A stretch of DNA of 64,000 nucleotides from Karalla daura (Eukaryota; Chordata; Actinopteri; Chaetodontiformes; Leiognathidae). Below are positions 40,777 through 51,578 of this stretch, piece by piece (within the stretch, counting starts at the first letter, position 1; every line of letters begins with the position of its first letter). The stretch spans positions 12,267,170 to 12,331,169 of the forward strand of contig CM055200.1 of the NCBI GenBank assembly GCA_029224185.1, read 5' to 3'. A program made the translations under genes and the position numbers. The notes under the pieces were generated by a model. It was not told the DNA's origin. It saw nothing but the letters and a program-made list of their open reading frames with translations, and did no database searches.

Positions 40777-42730
40777 ATGGCAGAGGTCTTGAATACACCG
40801 GTAGATACTGAAGACACGGAGAATAAGTCATCATTTAACAGTGAAATACAGGTACACACTCTTCTGTCTTCGGAAAAGGACGTCAATGCCTCGGAGGAAC
40901 CGGCTATGAAGTCTAAAGTCTTAACTTTACATAGTCCTCCCGACAGCTCCGGAGACCGGCTATCCCCTCAGCCACAGGCCGACAAGGCAAGACTGAGGAA
41001 TAGAAAAGCAGGGGGATTAAAAGAAGTCCAAAACTTGAGTCCTAAACTACAAACTATGAACAACACTGAGGACAAGGAAAATACGACTGGACGCCCCGCA
41101 ACAACTAGCACAGGTGAGCGACAACACAGTGTGGAGACTTCCTGTTTACAAAGTTCAGATTGTATTTTTAACTTATAATGACTGTACATGTTAAATACAG
41201 CTCAGTAGTTTTCTCCAATCTCTCCACTTCAGACAGAATATTAAACTCTTTCAACAGTTTTTAAAATCTGTTTATCAACTATTGATGAGGAACGACTGAC
41301 CGATTATGTGTATACGTGTTTAACTAAATGTCATTGGCGTTGTGAATTGTCCTCTGCTCAAACCCTTTCAAGATATTAGTTGTCATGTTCACTTTTTAGC
41401 ATTTAATCAGCAATCACTATATTCACTTGTCTGGACTCACCGCACTTTTAAACACATAATCCAGGAGTATAAAATTTGAGTAACTTTATCTAAATGCAAA
41501 AAAGATTTGAATGCATCTGTGTGAGAGATTCATGTGACTCCTCCACAGACATGCACAATAGCTGTATTTTATATGGGCATGGAACATGCCTTGATGCATC
41601 CACCCATTACCTTGCACACTTCATGCATAACAGGAGGTAAGACAGAAGATAGCTTCAGAGGTCACACCACTAAAATACCTTGGTGGTATTTTATAAGTGG
41701 TCAATCGGCAATATTTAGACAAACAACTCCTTATAAGAGATAACTAATGATGAGTTGACACCAACTTAAATTTGAATGGTGCATCTTATCTTGCAGGCCA
41801 TTAATGTATTGCTCCATTAATGAAAATAATGTTACTCTGGTCTTCATTTGGGCAGGAAGCGCCCAGGACGAGGGCACTCTAAGTTCACAAGATGTCAACG
41901 TGGCGACTGATGGACAACTTGGCATGGAAGATGTCGATGCTGAAGTGTTGAGAAGGGCACGGGAGGAAGGACGCGTGAACGTGGTCTTCCCCGGCACAGT
42001 CACTCAGGAAGGCTGCTGCCGCTTCGTCAGCGAGATCCTCAAGTGCGTTCTCTACCAGAGGCAGCAGCTGCCGATGACCTACGACCAGCTGGTGTACTCG
42101 CAGAAGAATCGGCAAGCGACAGTGCAGGTGAAAAGGAATGAGTGCACATCAGTGAAGAAGTGTCTGTGGATTGAAGATGAACTAACAGTATGTGGTTTTT
42201 AGGAGAAAGACACAGTGAGTCGGAGGCCGGTGCAGTCAGCAGAAATGGACTGGCGTAAGGGTCAGCAAACGCTTCAGGAGCTGGAGGAGGTGCTGCAGCA
42301 TCTGGAGGTGCTGTTTTCCCTGAGCAAGGTGCCCCGGGTGCTGCTGCTCATGGGTGGATCCCCTGTCCTCCCTAAAGAGCTGTACGAGATCAACATGGAG
42401 GCGCTGCTGGTGGCTGGAGGAGATCAGTGTCTGCGCGTGTCCTCCTGTTTACGGCAGATCTTCCGCACTCTCTTCGTGGCTGACCTCCTGACCGACACCA
42501 GGCCGGTTCGTCTGATGCCCACCACAGTCATGGTGATGGCTCACAGAGATTGTGGCGTGGGTTGGTTCCGCCCTAAGCAGCAATTTAAGGTGCCAGGTCG
42601 AGTGAAAAACCAAGTAATTGCCCTGTCTAGCGATCCAAGCACCTGTAAGGGACCAAGGGCCGAGGGCACAGACGAGGAGGATTATATATGGTTTCAGGCG
42701 CCCGTGGCTATCAAGGGCTTTAGCAAATAA
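40777..42730 (+). CDS. mad2l1bp: MAD2L1-binding protein (p31comet), intact copy A
   Basis: p31comet is a HORMA-like adaptor that binds closed MAD2 and, with the TRIP13 ATPase, converts it to open MAD2, silencing the spindle checkpoint. Three exons in phase: 40777-41113, 41856-42127, 42203-42730, giving 378 aa against about 274 in human. The extra length is the Ser/Thr/Glu-rich first exon, which carries a KEN tripeptide at 100-102. Family landmarks: VVFPGTVTQEGCCRF and LYQRQQLPMTYDQL in exon 2; PRVLLLMGGSPVLPKELYE, DCGVGWFRPK and the C-terminal YIWFQAPVAIKGF in exon 3. The ATG at 40777 has a good context (gaaactATGG) and is close to the promoter motifs. A second, defective copy lies 6.8 kb downstream. 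Confidence 0.93.
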
Positions 42731-43139
42731 CCCAAAGAGTTGTAGAGTGCAGAGATCAGAGCCCTCTAAATACTAAAATGGAATTTAACAGTGACTCAGT
42801 TCAAGTTTGAACTTGAGTTTTGAATGTACATATTTTTAACAAATTATGAAATTTGAGTCTTTTGCATGTGAGGCTTTTGAGGCTACTGTGATTTTTGTCT
42901 ATTTATGGAGAACGCTTGACGCAGTTTTTAAACGATATCAGAAGCTTTTAAGGGAGCACAGCACACAACTACACACACATTATTGGTGCAATATGAATTT
43001 TAATCAGCGTGACTTCAGTGGTTTAAATTATATTGCTTTCTTCAATGCATACATTGACGTGCCAGTATCATCTGTGTATATGTTTACATTTACTTCAGTA
43101 TGAAAATGATGTTGACACTGCTTTGAACACAGCAGCTGG

Positions 43140-43145
43140 AATAAA
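43140..43145 (+). terminator. mad2l1bp: Polyadenylation signal of mad2l1bp copy A
   Basis: AATAAA about 410 bases after the mad2l1bp stop and only 39 bases before the stop codon of the convergent ephx1 gene at 43184. The same signal is present in copy B near 49914. Confidence 0.75.
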
Positions 43146-43183
43146 GAACAGATGTGCCACACTGACATTGGTCTGAGAGTCTA

Positions 43184-46100
43184 TCAGCAAGATCCGAACT
43201 TCTCCACCTTTCTGACAAACTGGAATACATCATCAGCTAGCAGCTGGGGCTCCTCCAAGGCAGCAAAGTGACCGCCCCGAGGCATGAAAGTGTAGGAGTA
43301 GATGTTTCGAAACCTGCTTGCTGCCCACGACTTGGGGCAGTGCATCAGCTCCTGAGGGAAGGCAGCAAGTCCAGTGGGAACAAATATTCCTACCCTAAAG
43401 GTAAAGACAAAACTTTGTTACATGGGGCATGAAACAATGAGGATGGTGTCAATTTGGCAAAGAAAAATAAATGAGCATTTGTCTACATACTTGGCATCCA
43501 CTCTGTTGTCAGGATTAGTCCTGAAGTGCTCTTTGTAGAAGCGCATGGAGGACACGATTGAGCCTGTGGTCCAGTAGATCATCACATTTGTCAGGAGGTC
43601 ATCCAGGCTAAATTTCCTGTGCAAAGGGCATTTATTAGAGCCAGAAACAATGACATACGCCAAATCTTTTGATACAGACCCCCTTAAGTCCCATCGGGTG
43701 GTGAACCTTTTCCCATTATTTACCTATTCCCAACAATTTTTGACATTTTATTAACAGCCGTTGTTTAGGAATTGTTATTTATTGAACAACTCGTCTTGTG
43801 TGCATATGATAATCTTGTGCGGGAGCATATGACATTCCATTGTATGAGTTCTGACCATTAGATGAGGACAGGGAGCATCTGAAGTCCTGCTTTATGTATA
43901 GGATTTAGTAGTTATTGCTATTTTTAAAAAAGCTGATCAGACTTCAGATGCTCTGTATCTGAATTTCGGAAAAGCTAAACAATTCTGTGTTGTACCTCTC
44001 CAGCCCACCATCCACCAGAGCTCTGTTCTGCAGGTGAGTCGCAGTGGAGAACTTCTCCAGGATGTAGGCTGCCAGTCCCACAGGCGAGTCATTCAGTCCA
44101 CAGCCTGTGCATATGGTTTAAGACGCATTAAGAGCAGATCTACAAAGGAGCACAATCCTCTTTGACTTGTCAACAGTGTCATTCGGTGTTTATCATTTAT
44201 TTACTACGATTTTACTGTTTAAGAGTTATACTGTTTATTTCTTCTTTCTTTCTTCTGTTTGTCCTGATAAGATCTTTTAGTGTACATTGTATGAGCCTAA
44301 ATGCAGCCTACTCAAGTTAAAATAATTTTACATTTCAAAAGGTTTAAGTTCATTAATATGTTGTATTTTCATGGTTTTGAAAGGGTTAAAAGACAGGACT
44401 TTTAATGTGAAGCCACACATTGGTGTAAAAATAAATAAATAAACAGAAATAGAAAATGAAAGAAGACTGAAGCGATATAGTTTTTTGACCTCGTTCTCCT
44501 TGCTCTCCTCACTTATACCTTGAAATTTCTTAAGTTTGGATACCAGTCTGTATTTTTTGCAATGTTACACTTTATATTTTCAAGTAAACTATTAAATACA
44601 AAGAAGTGGTCTCGTGGATTCATTTTGAATATTTTTCTGTAAGACGAGGGAATTCGAGCGTCAAGCTAAAGCTTCAAAGTGGAAATAGGAACCTACATAC
44701 ATTGTTTACTCTCTTTCTGCCATCTTAATTCTTACGCTACTGGAAATGTTAATTTCCCTGTGGGAGTCATCCCAAAGGGATCAATAAAGTTCAGTGAAGT
44801 CTAACAGTGTGGGTATGATCACCTGCAGTGTCTGGTTTAGTTGCTTGAATGTGCAAGTAGCCTGACTCCCTCAGGATCTCCCAGACATTCTTCTCAAAGA
44901 AGGGGAACAGCCGGCAAACGTCTTCCCGACTCAAGCCCACCAGGAAGGGCAGATAAGGACCGATGATGAGGGACAACATCATTTTGAACCCCCTCTTTGA
45001 AATGATCATGTTTAGGTGCAGTCCTTTTACACACCTACAAAAGACAATGTAAAGACCATTGATTTAATAGCATCTTAGTTGGTTTCTAGTGATGAATACA
45101 CATTTTTTGTACATGTTTTTCCACTTCAGCAATTTGCAGTGACCATGTTTTTTGGGACTTGTTTTTTTTTTGCATTTGTGCACTTTGCACACTGCTAGCC
45201 CTGTTTCACAATTTATGTAACAATGTCACAATGCTTCCTTTAAAAAACATGTGGAAGGTGGAAATTCTGCTGTGGCGATAAGCAGTGGCATGTGAGGGCT
45301 TGTTTCACCGTCTTACTGAGGCTTCATCTGTGCCATGTTGGTGGTGATGAGGGAGCCCCAGTCTCCTCCCTGCAGGTAGAACTGTGAGAACCCCAAACGC
45401 TCCATCAGTGTCAGGAAAATGCGTGCGGCGGCCAGGCTGTTAAACCCTGAGAAAGTTAAGAGGAGGCACATTTGTGAGATTTCAGTCCAAAATATATGCA
45501 CTGGTCACGTTATATGAAGGCACATGCCCTCAGAGTTTTGGGTACACTAGACAGTGTTACAAGAAACAACACTCTTAAAAAAGAGCTGAGAGCAGGTCAG
45601 AGGTAATTCTGACAGAGCAAAAACAAGGCCTTGAGACAGATCTGCGTGTGTTCAGTGTTGAATCCAGAGGGGCAGAGTCTGAGAGTCTTGGAGGCTCAAC
45701 TCGCAACCCACAGGAGGCAAAAATCCAAACCTATTATAAATCAAGTCAAGATGTGCTTATTTTCCATCTGCCAGGGCTACTTCTTAGCAGGTGGTTTATT
45801 TGTCATAAAGTTTCAAAGCTTTCAAGTTATTTTGTCCTTGAGACTAGAACTCGCTGTTTGATCAACACCAACAAGCAAAACACTATTGTCAAAGTCAGTT
45901 TTCTGTACTCAGACAAACTTGTTTTTAGTTCGGCGGTGCTTGATTGCTGACTATCTATAACTAACATGTTTTGGACGATTGGCGTGAAGGCCTTTTTGTG
46001 TGGAGTTTTCATGTTGTCCCTGTGTCTGTGTGGGCTTTCTCCAGGTATTCTGTTTTCTTTTCACAGTATAAGAACATGCATTAGGTGATCTGGTGACTCT

Positions 46101-47373
46101 AAATGTGAATGAGAGAGTGTTGTATGTGCTGTGTGATAGACTGGAGACCTTTCCAGAGTGTAATCCCTGCATACGTTGGCTGGAGACGGGCTCCAACAGA
46201 CCTTCATTATGCCATTGGATGGTGGATTTCCCCCATCATACTCATTTCTTTTCTCTTTGAGAGCAGCTCTCCAGTCTTTCCAAATAGATTCACATGGGCT
46301 GAGAATTACATTGCAGCTACTCTAGCTGTGGTTGTAGACAGCAGCCCATAAGGCAGAGCAGACCAGGTTCTGGTTGGCTTCCTGTACTGGCTTGCCTGAC
46401 TTGCCTGACCTTGGAACAACAAAAAGTTAGTCTGTGTCAGAGAGTTTCAACAAAGGATTCACTGTAATAAAAAAGGTATCCACAGACGTTATTGGGGGTA
46501 AACTAAGACATACATTCCACTTTCATCCTCAAGTGCCTGTTAATAAGCAACTTGTTAATGTCCTAATAATTACCCATCACACATTTATTTAGTCTTATGT
46601 ACCTTGTTTTTTGGGCGCATCAGAGAAACCATAGCCAGGGATAGATGGGCATATGACCTCAAATGCGATGCCATCGCGGTTCTCTGTGAGAAGAGGCAGG
46701 ATCTTGTAGAACTCAAAGAAGGAGCCAGGCCAGCCGTGAACTAGCATGAGAGGCAGAACCTTCTGGTTCTCACGTGGAGGTGGCCGCACATGGATGAAGT
46801 GCACATCCAGTCCTGTACTTACACAAAAGCATTGAAGTGAAAAGGGAAAGACAGTTAGTAGTTGCACTAGGCATGCCAAACAGTGTGATTGCACATTGGG
46901 CATACCTTCAATTCTTGTTTTGAAGTGTGGATATTTGTTGAGCATGGCCACCTGCTTTTTCCAGTCAAATTCATGTCTCCAGTAGGAAGCCAATTTCTGG
47001 AGATAAGTGGAGTTGAAGCCATCTTGGAAAGTGCCTTCTTCCAGAGGATCAGCATAGCGGGCTCTGTCAAGACGCTCATGCAGGTCCTGTTGAGCATTAA
47101 CCAGTCACTGTCCCAGTCATGGAAAACTGAGAGACTAGAGGTGAGGTAAGTGTTGAGAAAGATTAATGAGCAAACCTGTATTTCTTTATCTGAGGTTTGC
47201 ACTGTAAAGGGGTAGATCTGATCATCCTCTGCTGACAGTGGCTTCTTGCCTGCTCCCCACCATCCCTCACCAACAGGAATGCTCCTCACTTGTCTCCTCC
47301 TATGCATCATATAAGCCAGGAGCCCACCTGCCACTGCTGAGCCAATCACAAGACGCTGCTGGACAACATCCAT
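43184..47373 (-). CDS. ephx1: Microsomal epoxide hydrolase 1, intact copy A
   Basis: An endoplasmic-reticulum alpha/beta-hydrolase that converts xenobiotic and steroid epoxides to diols. Eight phase-consistent exons: 47176-47373, 46906-47086, 46603-46812, 45317-45446, 44823-45034, 43996-44104, 43491-43616, 43184-43394. The product is 458 aa, against 455 in human. An N-terminal hydrophobic anchor (about residues 8-22) is followed by the N-lid with VGEGWWG. HGWPG at 152-156 forms the oxyanion hole. The catalytic triad is visible: nucleophile D225 in GGDWGS, E404 in FPQELMH and H431 in RGGHFAALEEP. The start at 47373 gives the family-length leader. A reverse-oriented dispersed repeat sits in intron 4. 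The 3' end converges on mad2l1bp with almost no spacer. All splice sites and the frame are intact. Confidence 0.95.
44283..44705. other. 415-base insertion/deletion difference between duplicate units
   Basis: In ephx1 intron 5, unit A has 415 bases that are missing from unit B. They are bounded by two copies of TACATTGT (44283-44290 and 44698-44705); unit B has one copy near 51129. This could be a deletion in B between 8-bp microhomologies, or an insertion in A with an 8-bp target-site duplication. No terminal inverted repeats were seen in the extra segment. Just beyond it, 'gggatcaataaagttca' (near 44780) looks like a retroelement tail. Confidence 0.75.
46005..46205 (-). repeat. Dispersed teleost repeat in ephx1 intron 4
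   Basis: A reverse-oriented copy of the family at 12.0 and 15.1 kb: 'gtgtgggctttctccaggtattctg', 'tctggtgactctaaatgtgaatg', 'gtgatagactggagacctttccagagtgtaatccctgc' follow in the expected order. This part of the intron is absent from the truncated unit B. Confidence 0.7.
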
Positions 47374-47895
47374 GGCTGAGAAAGTTTCCCTAGAAACCAG
47401 ATAGAGAACCAGGAACAAAACTCGTTGAAGACAGCGACAATAACACCGCGAGATAAGTTTTTTTACTGTAAAATGCAGACTTACTTCAACACCTGTAACT
47501 TCTGCATTGTGCAAGTCCAAAGGCGAATACTCAAAGGTGATTTATCTGTCGAGCTGTAATAGGATACAGATCAAAACAATTCGGAATTTTGCGTCGAAAA
47601 ACAAGCTCAGCCTTGTACAGACACACCTTGTGTGCTTCCTTGATATGGCGCCTCGGATAGTAGAGAAACTCCACTTGGTTTACCAGGTGTGCAACACGAG
47701 CACACACCGCACGGGCCGTGAATCAGTGGACCCTGCAGGAATCGAGGGGGCGGGGCTTGTGGTGTAGAGCTCGCTGATTGGCTACGAAACGCGTCACTCA
47801 CAGATGAGGCAGCAGCCGTGACGACGTTGTTTATACAACGCGGAGGAAGCGTCCGGTTGTTGTTTTCCTCTTCCCAGCACAGTCGGAACGCGAAC
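47374..47895. promoter_or_regulatory. Divergent promoter region, ephx1 and cystatin copy A
   Basis: The two start codons are about 520 bases apart and face away from each other. On the cystatin side there is an inverted CCAAT box (GATTGGC near 47776), then a TATA-like TTTATAC near 47830, then a GC-richer stretch up to the ATG. In unit B this entire region was deleted, so cystatin copy B has lost its ancestral promoter. Confidence 0.55.
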
Positions 47896-48066
47896 ATGAT
47901 GTGGAAGGCCGTGAGCCCTCTCCTCGCAGCGGTTTTCGCCGTGGGGCTATGCGGCTTTATCGGGGGTCTCACCCACATAGATATGACCGACGAGGGGGCG
48001 CAAAACGTCCTTAACTTTGCCGTGGTCCAACACAACCGGGGCAGCAACGACCTGTACAGCTACTGA
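47896..48066 (+). pseudogene. Cystatin copy A, first exon only, truncated by deletion
   Basis: Encodes a normal-looking secreted cystatin beginning: start MMWKAVSPLLAAVFAV as a signal peptide, then the conserved Gly region and an IDMTDEGAQN-type N-terminal helix. It then runs into a stop after 56 residues. Compared with copy B, 146 bases are missing between two GTAC tetramers (51752-51755 and 51898-51901 in B). The loss covers the end of exon 1, half of the inhibitory loop and the splice donor. No exons 2 or 3 follow before unit B begins. It is probably non-functional as an inhibitor, although its promoter and leader look intact. Alternatively it is one half of a haplotype mis-join. Confidence 0.85.
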
Positions 48067-48149
48067 AGACCCGCGCTTATTAAAGGTCCTCCCCAGTGGA
48101 TTAGTTAATGTTGTTTTTTTATTCATTTTGTTTGTGCGTGTGTGTGCCC

Positions 48150-48325
48150 ACCTCCAATACACATGTGGCGAAGGCAGGAAATACACTCTGGACAGGCCTC
48201 CAACCCATTATAGGACACACATACGCCCAACAAACCCAGTCTTCAATCAGCCTAAATGCCATGTTTTTGGACTGTGGGAGCACCGTGAGAGAAGCCCCCA
48301 CACACTTGCGAGCAGCAGTATCGGT
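48150..48325 (+). repeat. Dispersed teleost repeat at the duplication junction
   Basis: 'ggcgaaggcaggaaatacactctggacaggcctcc', 'cattataggacacacatacgc' and 'catgtttttggactgtgggag' identify the same family as at 12.0 and 15.1 kb. It occupies most of the segment between the end of A/B homology (about 48143) and the first base of unit B (48399), so it may mark or have mediated the breakpoint. Confidence 0.7.
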
Positions 48326-48643
48326 CTAGTGAAAGTACAGTATGTTGTTACTGAAACTATGTTTTAATAACTATGTGGGGGTGGGTGCAAGCATAGTGCA
48401 TAACAGGAGGTAAGACGGAGGATAGCTTCAAAGAGGTCACACCACTTATAAAATACCTTTCCCATTGCAATGGTAAATGGCATAATGGTCAATCAGCAAT
48501 ATTTAGACAAACAACTCCTTATAAGAGATAACTAATGATGAGTTGACACCAACTTAAATTTGAATGGTGCATCTTATCTTGCAGGCCATTAATATATTGC
48601 TCCATTAATGAAAATAATGTTACTCTGGTCTTCATTTGGGCAG

Positions 48644-49504
48644 GAAGCGCCCAGGACGAGGGCACTCTAAGTTCACAAGATGTCAACGTGGTGACTGATG
48701 GACAACTTGGCACGGAACATGTCGATGCTGAAGTGTTGAGAAGGATACGTGAACGTGGTCTTCCCCGGCACAGTCACTCAGGAAGGCTGCTGCCGCTTCG
48801 TCAGCAAGATCCTCAAGTGCGTTCTCTACCAGAGGCAGCAGCTGCCGATGACCTACGACCAGCTGGTGTACTCGCAGAAGAATCGGCAAGCGACAGTGCA
48901 GGTGAAAAGGAATGAGTGCACATCAGTGAAGAAGTGTCTGTGGATTGAAGATGAACTAACAGTATTTGGTTTTTAGGAGAAAGACACAGTGAGTCGGAGG
49001 CCGGTGCAGTCAGCAGAAATGGACTGGCGTAAGGGTCAGCAAACGCTTCAGGAGCTGGAGGAGGTGCTGCAGCATCTGGAGGTGCTGTTTTCCCTGAGCA
49101 AGGTGCCCCGGGTGCTGCTGCTCATGGGTGGATCCCCTGTCCTCCCTAAAGAACTGTACGAGATCAACATGGAGGCGCTGCTGGTGGCTGGAGGAGATCA
49201 GTGTCTGCGCGTGTCCTCCTGTTTACGGCAGATCTTCCGCACTCTCTTCGTGGCTGACCTCCTGACCGACACCAGGCCGGTTCGTCTGATGCCCACCACA
49301 GTCATGGTGATGGCTCACAGAGATTGTGGCGTGGGTTGGTTCCGCCCTAAGCAGCAATTTAAGGTGCCAGGTCGAGTGAAAAACCAAGTAATTGCCCTGT
49401 CTAGCGATCCAAGCACCTGTAAGCGACCAAGGGCCGAGGGCACAGACGAGGAGGATTATATATGGTTTCAGGTGCCCGTGGCTATCAAGGGCTTTAGCAA
49501 ATAA
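48644..49504 (+). pseudogene. mad2l1bp: mad2l1bp copy B: no first exon, frameshift in exon 2
   Basis: Exons equivalent to copy A exon 2 (48644-48901) and exon 3 (48977-49504) are present with splice sites intact. The first coding exon and its promoter were not included in the duplicated segment. Exon 2 is 14 bases shorter than in A, just before the VVFPGTV motif (near 48747), so the frame shifts. Exon 3 is intact, with three substitutions relative to A. It is probably a young pseudogene. Any transcript starting at the copy A promoter would reach it only by skipping over copy A and ephx1. Confidence 0.88.
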
Positions 49505-49956
49505 CCCAAAGAGTTGTAGAGTGCAGAGATCAGAGCCCTCTAAATACTAAAATGGAATTTAACAGTAACTCAGTTCAAGTTTGAACTTGAGTTTTGAATG
49601 TACATATTTTAACAAATTATGAAATTTGAGTCTTTTGCATGTGAGGCTTTTGAGGCAACTGTGATTTTTGTCTATTTATGGAGAACACTTGACGTAGTTT
49701 TTAAACAATATCAGAAGCTTTTAAGGGAGCACAGCACACAACTACACACACATTATTGGTGCAATATGAATTTTAATCAGCGTGACTTCAGTGGTTTAAA
49801 TTATATTGCTTTCTTCAATCCATACATTGACGTGCCAGTATCATCTGTGTATATGTTTACATTTACTTCAGTATGAAAATGATGTTGACACTGCTTTGAA
49901 CACAGCAGCTGGAATAAAGAACAGATGTGCCACACTGACATTGGTCTGAGAGTCTA

Positions 49957-51467
49957 TCAGCAAGATCCGAACTTCTCCACCTTTCTGACAAACTGGAATA
50001 CATCATCAGCTAGCAGCTGGGGCTCCTCAAAGGCAGCAAAGTGACCGCCCCGAGGCATGAAAGTGTAGGAGTAGATGTTTCGAAACCTGCTTGCTGCCCA
50101 CGACTTGGGGCAGTGCATCAGCTCCTGAGGGAAGGCAGCAAGTCCAGTGGGAACAAATATTCCTACCCTAAAGGTAAAGACAAAACGTTACATGGGGCAT
50201 GAAGCAATGAGGACGATGTCAATTTGGCAAAATAAATAAATGAGCATTTGTCTACATACTTGGCATCCACTCTGTTATCAGGATTACTCCTGTAGTTCTC
50301 TTTGTAGAAGCGCATGGAGGACACGATTGAGCCTGTGGTCCAGTAGATCATCACATTTGTCAGGAGGTCATCCAGGCTAAATTTCCTGTGCAAAGGGCAT
50401 TTATTAGAGCCAGAAACAATGACATATGCCAAATCTTTTGATACAGACCCCTTTAAGTCCCATCGGGTGGTGAACCTTTTCCCATTATTTACCTATTCCC
50501 AACAATTTTCCATTCAGAGTGCTGTCTGTTATGTGGTGGTGTTCAGTGTATTCAGTCATAATTTGAGAATTTGACATTTTATTAACAGCCGGTGTTTAGG
50601 AATTGTTATTTATTGCACAACTCGTCTTGTGTGCATATGATAATCTTGTGCGGGAGCATATGACATTCCATTGTATGAAAACTTAGGGTTAAAATAATAA
50701 GTTGAGTTCTGACCATTAGATGAGGACAGGGAGCATCTGAAGTCCTGCTTTATGTATATGATTTAGTAGGTATTGCTATTTAAAAAAAAAGCTGATCAGA
50801 TTTCAGATGCTCTGTATCTGAACTTCGAAAAGGCAAACAATTCTGTGTTGTACCTCTCCAGCCCACCATCCACCAGAGCTCTGTTCTGTAGGTGAGTCCA
50901 GGTGGAGAACTTCTCCAGGATGTAGGCTGCCAGTCCCACAGGCGAGTCATTCAGCCCACAGCCTGTGCATATGGTTTAATTCGCATTAAGAGCAGATCTA
51001 CAAAGCAGCACAATCCTCTTGTCAACAGTGTCATTCAGTGTTTATTTTTTAAGATTTTACTGTTTATTAAGAGTTATACTGTTTATTTCTTCTTTTTTTC
51101 TTCTTTTTATCCTGATAAGATCTTTTAATGTACATTGTTTACTCTCTTTATGCCATCTTAATTCTTATCCTACTGGAAATGTTAATTTCCCTATGGGAGT
51201 CATCCCAAAGTGATCAATAAAGTTCAGTGAAGTCGAACAGTGTGGGTATGATCACCTGCAGTGTCTGGTTTAGTTGCTTGAATGTGGAAGTAGCCTGACT
51301 CCCTCAGGATCTCCCAGACATTCTTCTCAAAGAAGGGGAACATCCGGCGAACATCTTCCCGACTGAAGCCCACCAGGAAGGGCAGATAAGGACCGATGAT
51401 GAGGGACAACATCACTTTGAACCCCCTCCTTGATATGATCATGTTTAAGTGCAGTCCTTTTACACAC
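49957..51467 (-). pseudogene. ephx1: ephx1 copy B: 3' half only
   Basis: Contains equivalents of ephx1 exons 5 to 8 (51256-51467, 50854-50962, 50260-50385, 49957-50167), each with the same length and phase as copy A and no stop codons. Exons 1-4, with the membrane anchor, oxyanion-hole HGWPG and nucleophile Asp, are absent. The sequence upstream of exon 5 passes directly into cystatin codons at about 51630. The acid and His of the triad remain (FPQELMH, RGGHFAAFEEP), but the remnant cannot form an active hydrolase. Amino-acid changes relative to A, such as NYRSNPDNR for HFRTNPDNR, indicate some independent divergence or allelic variation. Confidence 0.9.
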
Positions 51468-51578
51468 CTACAAAAGTCAATGTAAAGACCATTGATTTAA
51501 TAGCATCTTAGTTGGTTTCTAGTGATGAATACACATTTTTTTGTACATGTTTTTTCACTTCAGCAATTTGCAGTGACC

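Larger units (their letters stand above)
41625..48398. repeat. Tandem segmental duplication, unit A (about 6.8 kb)
   Basis: This unit spans mad2l1bp intron 1 to exon 3, all of ephx1, and the first exon plus part of intron 1 of a cystatin gene. It is nearly identical to 48399-51986. The offset is constant at about 6,774 bases from 'gcataacagg' (41625 and 48399) through the mad2l1bp last exon; in the 528-base coding exon only three substitutions were seen by eye. Homology at the right end stops in a TG-rich stretch near 48143/51986. It is followed by about 255 bases of dispersed repeat before unit B begins. Confidence 0.9.

Noticed and set aside
44291..44697. Intact DNA transposon in ephx1 intron 5
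   Set aside because: Flanking 8-bp repeats exist, but there are no terminal inverted repeats or coding remnants.
47607..48047. 146-codon minus-strand frame over cystatin copy A and its promoter
   Set aside because: Antisense shadow of a GC-rich exon and promoter; no splice sites or similarity.
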